Below are positions 1 to 6,246 of a stretch of 6,642 nt of DNA, piece by piece. The stretch is taken from NCBI GenBank assembly GCA_030641485.1, contig DAOWHJ010000036.1:1-6642 (forward strand). The letters are read 5' to 3'. Both the position numbers and the translations under genes were made by a program. Numbering within the stretch: the first letter of the stretch is position 1; each line of letters starts with the position of its first letter. The notes below the pieces were generated by a model. That model searched no databases. It had not been told where the DNA came from and worked only from the letters and a program-made list of their open reading frames with translations. This DNA comes from Pseudomonadota bacterium (GTDB lineage Bacteria; Desulfobacterota; Anaeroferrophillalia; Anaeroferrophillales; Tharpellaceae).

Positions 1-83
1 ATTAATAAAGACTTTCCGCAAAATCATTTTCCTTACAAATTGTCAGTTATATACAATTCCGAACCTAAGAGACTGCCTGCCTC

Positions 84-995
84 TCAGTGCCCTGAAGGTT
101 TCTCGTAATCAGCAACCGCCTTATCGATAGCATCTTTCCTAAATGGGTATAAGCATTTCCGCAACAGGATATTCAACGGCACCACGGTTATGATCATAGA
201 CAACAGAAAAACCACATAGACAGTAATCACAAGATTACGACCTCGCGATCCCGGTGCTCCAGCTCTCTTTATCAAGCGGCTCCAGATTAAAAAACTGCGA
301 TGAGCAATCCGCTCTGAAGCGATCAATTTTCCGTTAACATTTACGGCATTAAGTTTACTAAGCAGCGGCGTATAACCACGCTCTCGATCATCACCCAGGG
401 CCAGAACCAGGCGCTCACCAAAACGTGAAGCTGCAGCAATCTCTTCACTGGCAATTCCAGCCTGAGGAAAACCCCAGAAAGCCTCTTTTTTCCCAGTCAA
501 AAGCCAGCGTGGGGTCGTCACAAAGGTATAGATAGACTCGCCTTGATCGGTCAAAACCACGTTATCTAACAAACAGGCTCCAAGATCTTTAAGCATCCCC
601 TTCATCTTCTCTTGGGCGATCAACCACATATCACGACATGCGATAACTGTCACCACCGGCTTCCCTTTAAAGAGGGCTCGGGCCTGAGCACTCTTTAAAA
701 AACCGGTCACTGGAATTGACGGAGACAGAAACCATGAGGTGTACCCGAGTATAATTAGATCGTACTCTTTAGCCAGCTCAATTGATTCGACGTCACAACC
801 ATCCAGGTTCACAGCTTCTGGAAAAGCATCAAAAAATCTATAAAATGGCCAAGGGTAGGGGTAGGGGTGGACCGGTTTAATGGCTCGGCAATCACACTCG
901 ATTGCGCCAGAATCTTGCAACGGTGTAGTTATACTATCTATAACATCTCGCAACTGACCACTTTGCGAATAGTAGAGCACCAAAACTCTTTTCAT
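84..995 (-). CDS. Flavodoxin-fold protein of the 'dialkylresorcinol condensing enzyme' (DarA-like) family, membrane-anchored
   Basis: The 303-residue product begins with a beta strand followed by a flavodoxin-type phosphate loop (YYSQSGQL, residues 8-15), then HPYPYPWPF (43-51), GYTSWFLSPSIPVTGF (84-99) and IACRDMW (118-124). I recall this combination from proteins that genome annotation labels dialkylresorcinol condensing enzyme. The fold itself points to an FMN-binding or NAD(P)H-quinone-reductase-like protein, so the enzymatic label is weakly founded. Residues about 254-276 form one hydrophobic helix followed by basic residues, suggesting a C-terminal membrane anchor with the flavodoxin domain in the cytoplasm. 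No ketosynthase or aromatase gene of resorcinol or aryl polyene synthesis is nearby. The neighbour upstream is a membrane methyltransferase 169 bp away, across a small hairpin. The ATG at 993-995 is the natural start because the flavodoxin strand begins at residue 3, although no good Shine-Dalgarno precedes it. Family assignment is fairly sure; reaction unknown. Confidence 0.8.
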   Translation of the reverse strand: MKRVLVLYYSQSGQLRDVIDSITTPLQDSGAIECDCRAIKPVHPYPYPWPFYRFFDAFPEAVNLDGCDVESIELAKEYDLIILGYTSWFLSPSIPVTGFLKSAQARALFKGKPVVTVIACRDMWLIAQEKMKGMLKDLGACLLDNVVLTDQGESIYTFVTTPRWLLTGKKEAFWGFPQAGIASEEIAAASRFGERLVLALGDDRERGYTPLLSKLNAVNVNGKLIASERIAHRSFLIWSRLIKRAGAPGSRGRNLVITVYVVFLLSMIITVVPLNILLRKCLYPFRKDAIDKAVADYEKPSGH

Positions 996-1109
996 AATCT
1001 ATTTAGCACAACTTTAAAGGGTAAAAAATCAATCCAACAAAAAAATTCTGGCAAACTCCACCAGAGATGTTACTTTTACACCAAATTTTCATTTTCAACA
1101 ATGAGGAAA

Positions 1110-1132
1110 TTGTTTCTCCAAAGTAGAAACAA
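1110..1132 (-). terminator. AT-rich hairpin between the methyltransferase and the flavodoxin-like gene
   Basis: TTGTTTCT (1110-1117) and AGAAACAA (1125-1132) form a perfect 8-bp inverted repeat around a 7-base loop. Read on the minus strand it lies 33 bases past the stop of the methyltransferase gene and is followed by TTT then CC. It may be a weak intrinsic terminator or an mRNA 3'-end stabiliser for that gene. The stem is AT-rich and the T-run short, so an attenuating rather than complete stop is plausible. The rest of the gap (996-1164) shows no gene and no convincing promoter. Confidence 0.35.
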
Positions 1133-1164
1133 CTACAGGGTGCCTTGAATATTGCCTTTTCACC

Positions 1165-1713
1165 CTATAGCAGGTGCGGAATAAACAGCTTTGTCCGTTG
1201 CATATAACTGGCGTATGCGGGACCAAAAAAGTGGACATTTTCGCGCTCTTCCACCCGAGCCACAATAAACACAAACATGCTTAGCAAAAAAATTAAAACA
1301 ATATTCAGCAAAGTAATATGTTTCAAAAAAGCCCCCCAACCCAAAAAAAGCAGGGAGCTGTACATCGGGTGCCTGATATAACGATAAAGGCCATCTTCCA
1401 CCATCTTAGCCGTATTTTCAAAGAGATGATTTTCCGGCATCTCAACCCGGTCGGCTTGACCGCCGAGGCGTTTAAGCGTTGAAAATGATTGTATAATCAT
1501 AAAGATTGAGCAACCAAGCAGAAGCCATGAGAGTAATTGCATTGGCCTGAACGGCTCAACGAACCAATAGGGCTGATTTAGTAGGATAAGAATCAGAATG
1601 GCTTCAAAAACAAAAAACCGGTAAAACCCGTGCGCACTGGGGTTTGCCAAAGCCCGCCGCGAGAAACTAACAAAAAAGATGCTGCAAATTATAAACAGAA
1701 AAATTCGAATCAC
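1165..1713 (-). CDS. Integral membrane methyltransferase, ICMT/PEMT (isoprenylcysteine carboxyl methyltransferase-like) family
   Basis: This is a 182-residue, very hydrophobic protein with about five candidate membrane segments (roughly 2-17, 31-50, 57-76, 117-130, 133-152). The signature of the family is present: GLYRYIRHPMYSS (108-120), where the RHPMY element contributes to S-adenosylmethionine binding, followed by EERENVHFFGPAYASYMQRT (155-174) and a short tail ending in LFIPHLL. Bacterial members methylate unknown small or lipid substrates; true isoprenylcysteine substrates are not expected here. Length is normal for bacterial ICMT-like proteins. The start is a GTG (1711-1713) preceded by GGAG at 1720-1723 with a 6-base spacer, which fixes it well. 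It follows a strong terminator (1746-1785), so it probably has its own promoter, which I could not identify. The substrate is not deducible; the flavodoxin-like gene downstream is the only functional hint. Confidence 0.82.
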   Translation of the reverse strand: MIRIFLFIICSIFFVSFSRRALANPSAHGFYRFFVFEAILILILLNQPYWFVEPFRPMQLLSWLLLGCSIFMIIQSFSTLKRLGGQADRVEMPENHLFENTAKMVEDGLYRYIRHPMYSSLLFLGWGAFLKHITLLNIVLIFLLSMFVFIVARVEERENVHFFGPAYASYMQRTKLFIPHLL

Positions 1714-1745
1714 ACATTACTCCGCACAGAATTTAGACCATAAAC

Positions 1746-1785
1746 AAAAAAAGACCGAAAAGAGAGCCCACCCTTTTCAGTCTTT
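1746..1785 (-). terminator. Intrinsic terminator closing the thiG-thiH transcript and the remnant behind it
   Basis: On the minus strand AAAGACTGAAAAG (1785-1773) pairs with CTTTTCGGTCTTT (1762-1750) to give a 13-bp stem with one U-G wobble and a 10-base loop, and the T-run continues to 1746. On the plus strand the same position would be a C/A mismatch and the trailing T-run is shorter, so the structure is oriented for minus-strand transcription. It lies about 20 bases past the stop codon of the secreted-protein remnant (TAA, 1806-1808). Confidence 0.8.
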
Positions 1786-1805
1786 TTAATACCACTCTCT
1801 TTTAG

Positions 1806-2044
1806 TTAGCGCAAGGCTGGAAGCGCATCAAGCATCATACCGTCATCCGAACCATTGAGCTGAAAAGCTACCAGTTCCTGATCTGACTGATAGAGGATGT
1901 AAGTGGCAAGTGAGATCCATTGGCAGTACCAAAAAGCTCAAAACCGGTAATCGGCCTATCACTCTCAACCTTGAACCAGGCGGCGGTAGCATGAAATCCT
2001 AGCGCTTGAGCTGAACCGACATACTGACTAAAGCCATCAACCAT
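1806..2044 (-). pseudogene. Remnant of the C-terminal module of a large secreted protein, internally deleted and frameshifted
   Basis: Two reading frames on the minus strand carry pieces of what looks like one protein. From ATG 2042-2044 one frame reads 58 codons to TAG 1868-1870; its first 43 residues contain TAAWFKVESDRPITGFELFG (residues 20-39). A second frame, open from about 1937 to TAA 1806-1808, contains ISLATYILYQ (1916-1887) and then LVAFQLNGSDDGMMLDALPA, ending LR. I recall ITGFELFG-type and FQLNG..DG..LD.LPAL-type segments as parts of the C-terminal beta-rich module of long extracellular proteins in Desulfobacterota, normally separated by several tens of residues. Here they abut near 1916-1920 in different frames, so an internal stretch appears lost together with the frame. 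The ATG overlaps the thiH stop, and a terminator follows. I read it as non-functional, although the 58-codon frame could still be translated. This remnant and the terminator account for the 1714-2036 interval. Confidence 0.65.
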
Positions 2045-3164
2045 CGCTACGCTCTAAAAAGGCATTATCCCAATCTTTCCAAACAGCTTCATAACCGCAA
2101 GCTGAGATCAGATCGGCAATCTCGGCCGGGCTGCGATGATCATTAATGGCAAACTGCTGACCATCTTCACTTTTATCACTGTAACCGCCAGGAGCGGTAC
2201 AGGATCCGGCACTCATCTGGGTAACCCCAAGCGGCAGCAAATTATTCCGCAACTCCTCACTTTCTCGAGTCGAGAGAATCAAACCGGCATCGGGAATCAG
2301 CAGTCGTAAAACACAGATAAACTGGGTTAGCTGACGGTCAGAGACCAAACTCCTCGGCTCAAATCCCCCTTCAGTTGGACGAATACGGGGAAAAGATATC
2401 GTAATCTGGGTGCGCCAGAAACGCCGGGCCAGATAGAGGGCATGCAGACCGGTATAAAAAACATCGGTCAAACAATCTCCCAAACCTAAAAGTGCTCCAA
2501 CCCCTATCCGCCGCAAACCCGCTTCGCCAGCAGCTTCCGGAGCCTGCAAACGAAAATTATAATCACTTTTTGGACCATAGGGATGAAGCTCGCGATAGAG
2601 ATCAGGGTCGTAAGTCTCTTGATACAACGTCAAACCATCGACCCCGGCATTGACCATACGCTCATAACCGGCCCGACCCATCGGAAAGACCTCAATCGAA
2701 ACCGAGCCACAGAGTGGCTTCACCACTTTGACTGCCGCTTCGAGGAAATCAATCCCGGCAACCTTAGGGGCTTCACCGGTCAACAAAAGCATGTGCCTAA
2801 AGCCCAGGTCACGTAAAATTTGCGCTTCCTGTTTAATTTCAGTAAAATTTAAAGTTCTACGGGGCAGATCATTGTCAGCACTAAAACCACAATACTTACA
2901 ACCGTTATGACACTCATTCGAGAGATACAGCGGCGCATAAAGCAAAATTATCCGGCCAAAACGCTGGCGGGTTAAATTATGCGCCTTCACTGCCACCTGT
3001 TCAAGCTGGGCATCACTTATTTGAGGCGATAAGAGAGCCGCAAAATCTACCATACTTAAGCGCTGTCGCCGCAATGCCTGATCTATCTGTGCAGAGGTTG
3101 CCGAAACAATTTGCTCATGCAGTTTAGTTTGTGGATATTGTTGAAGTTGCGACAAAAAGCTCAT
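2037..3164 (-). CDS. thiH: 2-iminoacetate synthase ThiH (radical SAM, thiamin thiazole synthesis)
   Basis: The 375-residue protein matches ThiH in length (E. coli about 377) and layout. A helical N-terminal region is followed by the radical-SAM cluster motif CHNGCKYC with Cys85, Cys89 and Cys92 in the CX3CX2C spacing, preceded by LYAPLYLSNE. Further family landmarks are GEAPKV, the ETYD segment in the barrel (YQETYDPDLY) and, late in the protein, LSTRESEELRNNLLPLGVTQ followed by MSAGSCTAPGGY. ThiH generates a 5'-deoxyadenosyl radical to split tyrosine into p-cresol and 2-iminoacetate, which ThiG uses; it is cytoplasmic and oxygen-sensitive, replacing glycine oxidase ThiO of aerobes. The ATG overlaps the thiG stop in TGATG, with AAGGG (3172-3176) seven bases upstream, so the two are translationally coupled. 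The C-terminus runs up to the secreted-protein remnant: its stop codon lies just inside the overlapping ATG of that fragment. Confidence 0.96.
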   Translation of the reverse strand: MSFLSQLQQYPQTKLHEQIVSATSAQIDQALRRQRLSMVDFAALLSPQISDAQLEQVAVKAHNLTRQRFGRIILLYAPLYLSNECHNGCKYCGFSADNDLPRRTLNFTEIKQEAQILRDLGFRHMLLLTGEAPKVAGIDFLEAAVKVVKPLCGSVSIEVFPMGRAGYERMVNAGVDGLTLYQETYDPDLYRELHPYGPKSDYNFRLQAPEAAGEAGLRRIGVGALLGLGDCLTDVFYTGLHALYLARRFWRTQITISFPRIRPTEGGFEPRSLVSDRQLTQFICVLRLLIPDAGLILSTRESEELRNNLLPLGVTQMSAGSCTAPGGYSDKSEDGQQFAINDHRSPAEIADLISACGYEAVWKDWDNAFLERSDG

Positions 3165-3937
3165 CAGTTATCCCTTAAAAATCCGGTCAAAGGACTTGAG
3201 GCTTGCGCTTTATCTCGTTGTGGGCCCAAGCCCGCAATATATGCTTCGCGACCGGCTTCAACCCCTTTACAAAAAGCCCGGCCCATAGCGGCCGGGTCTG
3301 CAGTATCGGCCAAAGCCGTATTAACCAAAACTGCATCCGCCCCCATCTCCATCGCCTCAGCAGCATGGGAAGGCGCCCCGAGACCAGCATCAACAATCAC
3401 CGGAACCGTCGCCTGCTCGATAATGATCCCAATATGATCACGGGTTCTCAAACCCCGATTACTGCCAATCGGTGACCCCAGCGGCATCACAGTTGCGACC
3501 CCAACCTCTTGCAGGTGTTTCGCCAACACTGGGTCTGCCGGCATATAGGGCAACACCACAAAACCGTCTTTAACTAAGATTTCTGCCGCCTTAAGGGTTT
3601 CAATCGGATCCGGCAACAGATAGTACGGGTCGGGAGTTACTTCGAGCTTAATCCAGGGTTCACATCCTGCAGCCCGAGCCAGACGAGCCAGGCGTACTGC
3701 TTCATCAGCATCACGGGCGCCACTGGTGTTCGGCAACAACAAATAACGATCTTTATCTATATGAGAGAGCAGTGAATCCTCAGGGTTATCGATATCAACC
3801 CGGCGCAGAGCCACCGTAACGATCTCACAACCGGAATTCTCCATCGCCGCAACCATTGCCTGATTCGAGGCAAATTTACCGGTACCAACCAGCAATCGCG
3901 AGTCAAATGAGCGTCCGGCAATTGTCAATCTATCCAT
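3164..3937 (-). CDS. thiG: Thiazole synthase ThiG
   Basis: From the ATG at 3935-3937 the product has 257 residues, the usual ThiG length, and begins MDRLTIAGRSF followed by the phosphate-region motif LLVGTGKF. It is a TIM-barrel enzyme that condenses 1-deoxy-D-xylulose 5-phosphate, 2-iminoacetate and ThiS-thiocarboxylate into the thiazole phosphate of thiamin. Visible landmarks are NTSGARDADEAVR (70-82), WIKLEV with Lys97 as the expected Schiff-base lysine and Glu99, MPLGSPIGSNRG (151-162), VDAGLGAPSHAAEAMEMGAD (182-201) with Asp183, and the C-terminal SSPLTGFL. The frame stays open to a TTG at 4049-4051, but the extra 38 codons do not look like ThiG, and that TTG lies inside the -35 box of the promoter. 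AAGGA at 3945-3949, seven bases before the chosen ATG, supports the shorter form. It overlaps thiH by one base. No thiS or thiF is present in the window. Confidence 0.96.
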   Translation of the reverse strand: MDRLTIAGRSFDSRLLVGTGKFASNQAMVAAMENSGCEIVTVALRRVDIDNPEDSLLSHIDKDRYLLLPNTSGARDADEAVRLARLARAAGCEPWIKLEVTPDPYYLLPDPIETLKAAEILVKDGFVVLPYMPADPVLAKHLQEVGVATVMPLGSPIGSNRGLRTRDHIGIIIEQATVPVIVDAGLGAPSHAAEAMEMGADAVLVNTALADTADPAAMGRAFCKGVEAGREAYIAGLGPQRDKAQASSPLTGFLRDN

Positions 3938-3944
3938 AATTATA

Positions 3945-3949
3945 TCCTT
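3945..3949 (-). promoter_or_regulatory. Ribosome binding site that fixes the ThiG start
   Basis: AAGGA on the minus strand stands seven bases upstream of the ATG at 3935-3937. It selects this start over upstream TTG/GTG/ATG codons in the same open frame, which lack conserved ThiG sequence. Confidence 0.8.
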
Positions 3950-4022
3950 ATTTATCAGAGCATACGGTAATATCTTCACACCGATAATCTCTGGTGATTT
4001 TTTAACTTCCCTCACGATATTA

Positions 4023-4051
4023 AGTATAGCCTGATACCGTTTTGGGCTCAA
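4023..4051 (-). promoter_or_regulatory. Sigma-70-like promoter of the thiG-thiH operon
   Basis: On the minus strand TTGAGC (4051-4046) and TATACT (4028-4023) are separated by exactly 17 bases, matching the consensus at 4/6 and 5/6 positions. Transcription would begin near 4016, giving an untranslated leader of about 80 bases. The leader contains CACC...GGTG and other short repeats but nothing I recognise as a TPP riboswitch (no CTGAGA / TGAACCTGAT elements in order). The rest of the gap (4052-4140) holds no gene. Confidence 0.65.
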
Positions 4052-4140
4052 GTTTTATTTTGGTTTGAATGAATGACTTAAAGAAGGTACATTGACGAAG
4101 GGATTGGGGTCGGTCTAACCTTTTCGTTCGGCGATTTTGC

Positions 4141-5040
4141 CTAACGCCCGGTGAGCGGCTGTCCTAATGCATAAATCAGCCCGCAGTGTTCATATGGCTT
4201 TGCACCTTCAAGACTTTTAATTTGCTCAAACTGATCCCGGACCTCTTCTGCATAAATGGGCCGTGAGGCATCACCGATACAGGCACCATTACCTGACACC
4301 ATAGCTGAACGGGCAAACCAACCTGCACTCATGGTAAAGACAGACCCTGATTCCTGGTTTTCTTCAGAGCACAAATAAGTGACAATAGGGGTGTTAAATT
4401 CAGGCTTAATCCGTTTGGTAACTTCATCGGAGAACACGCCTTTTGTCATACCTGTATCAGCATTGGGCGCCACTGTATTGATCTTGATATTGAGCCTTGA
4501 TGTTTCCAGCTTCAAAGTATTCATGATACCGACAACACCCATTTTAGCCGCCCCGTAATTGGATTGACCGAAATTGCCGTACATCCCTGAAGACGATGCG
4601 GTAAAAACAATTCGGCCATATCCGTTTTCTTTCATCTTCTTTACGGCCGGCTGGGTCACACAGAAAGTACCTTTCAGGTGAACAGATATGACATCATCCC
4701 ACTCTTGTTCCGTCATCTTCATAAAGGTGCGATCTCTTAAAATACCGGCATTGCAAACCAAAATATCCACTTTCCCGAAATGATCCACAGCCGTATCAAC
4801 AATATTCCTACCCCCTGCCATGGTCGCTACTGAATCATAATTTGCGACCGCCTGTCCACCCAGCTCTTTAATACTCTGAACCACGAGATCAGCTGTTTTA
4901 CCCTTATTTTGATGCGTACCGATATCATTGACCACGACCATGGCACCCCGTTTTGCAAGATCCATGGCATACTCTTTTCCAATCCCTTCTCCGGCACCGG
5001 TTACAATGGCAACTCTATTGTCAAACCGTATCTTTTCCAT
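4141..5040 (-). CDS. Short-chain dehydrogenase/reductase resembling the MFE-2 (17beta-HSD4) 3-hydroxyacyl-CoA dehydrogenase domain
   Basis: The 299-residue protein is a classical SDR: cofactor loop TGAGEGIG (14-21), VVVNDIG with Asp39 pointing to NAD(H), NAG (97-99), catalytic Ser149, Tyr162 and Lys166 (YGAAK), and the APNADTGMTKGV loop. Its C-terminal part is longer than in FabG-like enzymes and contains SAGWFARSAM (238-247) and PIYAEEVRDQFEQI (261-274). This agrees with my memory of the corresponding stretch in peroxisomal MFE-2 and its bacterial stand-alone relatives, which oxidise (3R)-hydroxyacyl-CoA or related thioesters. The hydratase (MaoC) and sterol-carrier domains of MFE-2 are absent and not encoded next door, so the substrate is open; beta-oxidation-like or aromatic/alicyclic acid degradation is a reasonable guess. 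GGAG at 5046-5049, five bases before the ATG, supports the start. It lies 95 bases after the membrane protein gene and may be co-transcribed with it. Confidence 0.88.
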   Translation of the reverse strand: MEKIRFDNRVAIVTGAGEGIGKEYAMDLAKRGAMVVVNDIGTHQNKGKTADLVVQSIKELGGQAVANYDSVATMAGGRNIVDTAVDHFGKVDILVCNAGILRDRTFMKMTEQEWDDVISVHLKGTFCVTQPAVKKMKENGYGRIVFTASSSGMYGNFGQSNYGAAKMGVVGIMNTLKLETSRLNIKINTVAPNADTGMTKGVFSDEVTKRIKPEFNTPIVTYLCSEENQESGSVFTMSAGWFARSAMVSGNGACIGDASRPIYAEEVRDQFEQIKSLEGAKPYEHCGLIYALGQPLTGR

Positions 5041-5058
5041 ACTATCTCCACATATTTC

Positions 5059-5073
5059 AGATGCCCAGCATCT
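5059..5073. repeat. Short perfect inverted repeat in the leader of the SDR gene
   Basis: AGATGC (5059-5064) and GCATCT (5068-5073) form a 6-bp stem with a 3-base loop, nine bases upstream of the GGAG ribosome site of the SDR gene. It could be a small mRNA hairpin near the translation start or half of an operator. The rest of the 5041-5135 gap shows no gene; a poor TTGTTC-17-GATTAT pair is the only promoter-like string I found. Confidence 0.35.
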
Positions 5074-5135
5074 TTTATCATTAATATTTCTTTAACAGGT
5101 ATTTATAATCGGCCATAACTCTCAGTAGAACAACC

Positions 5136-6161
5136 TCAAGTTTTATCACCACAAAATTCAGGATATAATTTCTTAGTACATTCGGGACAAATACCGTGCG
5201 TGAATTCTGCCTCTGAATGGGTGCTGATGTAACTTTCAATCTGATTCCAGAAACCACTATCATCACGTATCTTTTTGCAAGAAGCACAAATGGGCAAAAA
5301 TCCGCTCAACACTTTGACTTCTTCAATCTTTTTTTTAAGCTCTGCAGTGCGTTCCTTAACTTTACCCTCCAACTTATCATGTGCCATTTGAAGATCACTA
5401 AGAGCGAGTTCCCGCTCTTCGTAGAGTTGCCGGATGTATACATACCCTAAAATGGGTATTCCAAACATGTAGAGGCCGTGCCGAAGAGGTGCAAAAACAC
5501 CTTCATACACTTCACCTAACATCATATCTGGTATCTTCAGAGCTTCATTTAGAAAAAACAAAAACAGGGCAACAGAAATGGCATTTCGCACCCACCCCCG
5601 TGTCTTTCCAACTAAAATGATGATTGGAAAAGCTAAAAGAATCGACGCATTTGTCCGAAAAAGCCAGTCGCACCAAGTCTGACCAAATTTAGACTCCGGG
5701 TGGGCGCTAATATATTGTCCCCACCATGAAAAGGTGACAATATAGCAAAATAAAATCAACCCAATTCCAATTTTCAGGTAACGCTTTGGAAGGATATCTG
5801 TCCTTAAGAGGTATTGCATATAACCTGATGCAATAACAACTATAGCAATGTTAAAAACCGCGTGCTCTAAAGGCGGAAAGAAGACATGCAAGGAGTCGGC
5901 ATCAATTATCCCGCAAGCCTGAACAAAAACCATTGCCGCCATGAAAAACTCACGGGCAAAACCCAAACCAAAGCCTAACAACAATAGTTTTTCATGCGTT
6001 TGCCGTCTGTGTCTCTGCCTGAACCAGGCAATTAGCAGAAGGCTGAACCACAACATTCCTGCCACTACGAAATGAACAATCCCGTGTTCAATCCCGCCCT
6101 GACCACCGGTTAATGGGGATATCAGATTTAAAGCTATTTCAAAGTAATTCTTCACAACCAC
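5136..6161 (-). CDS. Seven-helix membrane protein with coiled coil and C-terminal CxxC/CxxC (zinc-ribbon-like) signalling tail
   Basis: This is a 341-residue protein in three parts. Residues about 28-243 contain seven hydrophobic segments (about 28-47, 59-81, 98-117, 129-148, 168-185, 191-208, 226-243). Residues about 244-286 are a charged coiled coil (YEERELALSDLQ, KVKERTAELKKKIEEVKVL) of the kind linking membrane sensors to output domains. The end carries CASCKKIRDDSGFWNQIESY (292-311) and HGICPECTKKLYPEF (322-336), with Cys292, Cys295, Cys325 and Cys328 set to bind a metal. I know this tail from C-termini of PAS proteins and response regulators of Desulfobacterota. No histidine kinase, GGDEF, EAL or phosphatase domain is present, so the output is unknown. 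The start is a GTG at 6159-6161; the third codon, also GTG (6153-6155), is possible because CAGGTGG straddles the first. Known-family function: none that I can name; a membrane sensor or scaffold is inferred. Confidence 0.8.
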   Translation of the reverse strand: MVVKNYFEIALNLISPLTGGQGGIEHGIVHFVVAGMLWFSLLLIAWFRQRHRRQTHEKLLLLGFGLGFAREFFMAAMVFVQACGIIDADSLHVFFPPLEHAVFNIAIVVIASGYMQYLLRTDILPKRYLKIGIGLILFCYIVTFSWWGQYISAHPESKFGQTWCDWLFRTNASILLAFPIIILVGKTRGWVRNAISVALFLFFLNEALKIPDMMLGEVYEGVFAPLRHGLYMFGIPILGYVYIRQLYEERELALSDLQMAHDKLEGKVKERTAELKKKIEEVKVLSGFLPICASCKKIRDDSGFWNQIESYISTHSEAEFTHGICPECTKKLYPEFCGDKT

Positions 6162-6217
6162 CTGATAGTAACAATTAAAATAGTCGAGCCGCTCTTCATA
6201 AAAAAGCGACCCAGTTA

Positions 6218-6246
6218 CTAATAAAACAACCGATTTTTCAAGTCAC
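6218..6246 (-). promoter_or_regulatory. Possible promoter of the seven-helix membrane protein gene
   Basis: On the minus strand GTGACT (6246-6241) and TATTAG (6223-6218) are separated by 17 bases, each matching the sigma-70 consensus at 4 of 6 positions. Transcription would begin near 6211, leaving a leader of about 50 bases. The match is modest and unsupported by any other signal. The remainder of the 6162-6325 gap holds no gene and no convincing terminator for the gene upstream. Confidence 0.3.

Noticed and set aside
38..58. Inverted repeat AATTGT/ACAATT after the flavodoxin-like gene as a terminator
   Set aside because: The stem is six bases, AT-only but for one pair, and has no T-run after it on the minus strand.
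867..1148. Plus-strand open frame of 93 codons across the start of the flavodoxin-like gene and the following gap
   Set aside because: Its first half is antisense to a well-supported gene, the product has no recognisable motif, and its second half covers the hairpin at 1110-1132.
2583..3475. Several plus-strand open frames inside thiH and thiG, and a second minus-strand frame inside thiG
   Set aside because: They overlap strongly supported genes in other frames and their translations show no family features.
3938..4016. TPP riboswitch in the thiG leader
   Set aside because: Only isolated strings such as CAGAGA occur; the ordered conserved elements (CTGAGA, then TGAACCTGAT, then GGGTAAT-like) are missing and the leader is short.
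5081..5287. Minus-strand frame of 68 codons overlapping the end of the membrane protein gene
   Set aside because: It lies across the CxxC tail coding region in another frame and has no ribosome site or recognisable content; it would also run into the leader of the SDR gene.
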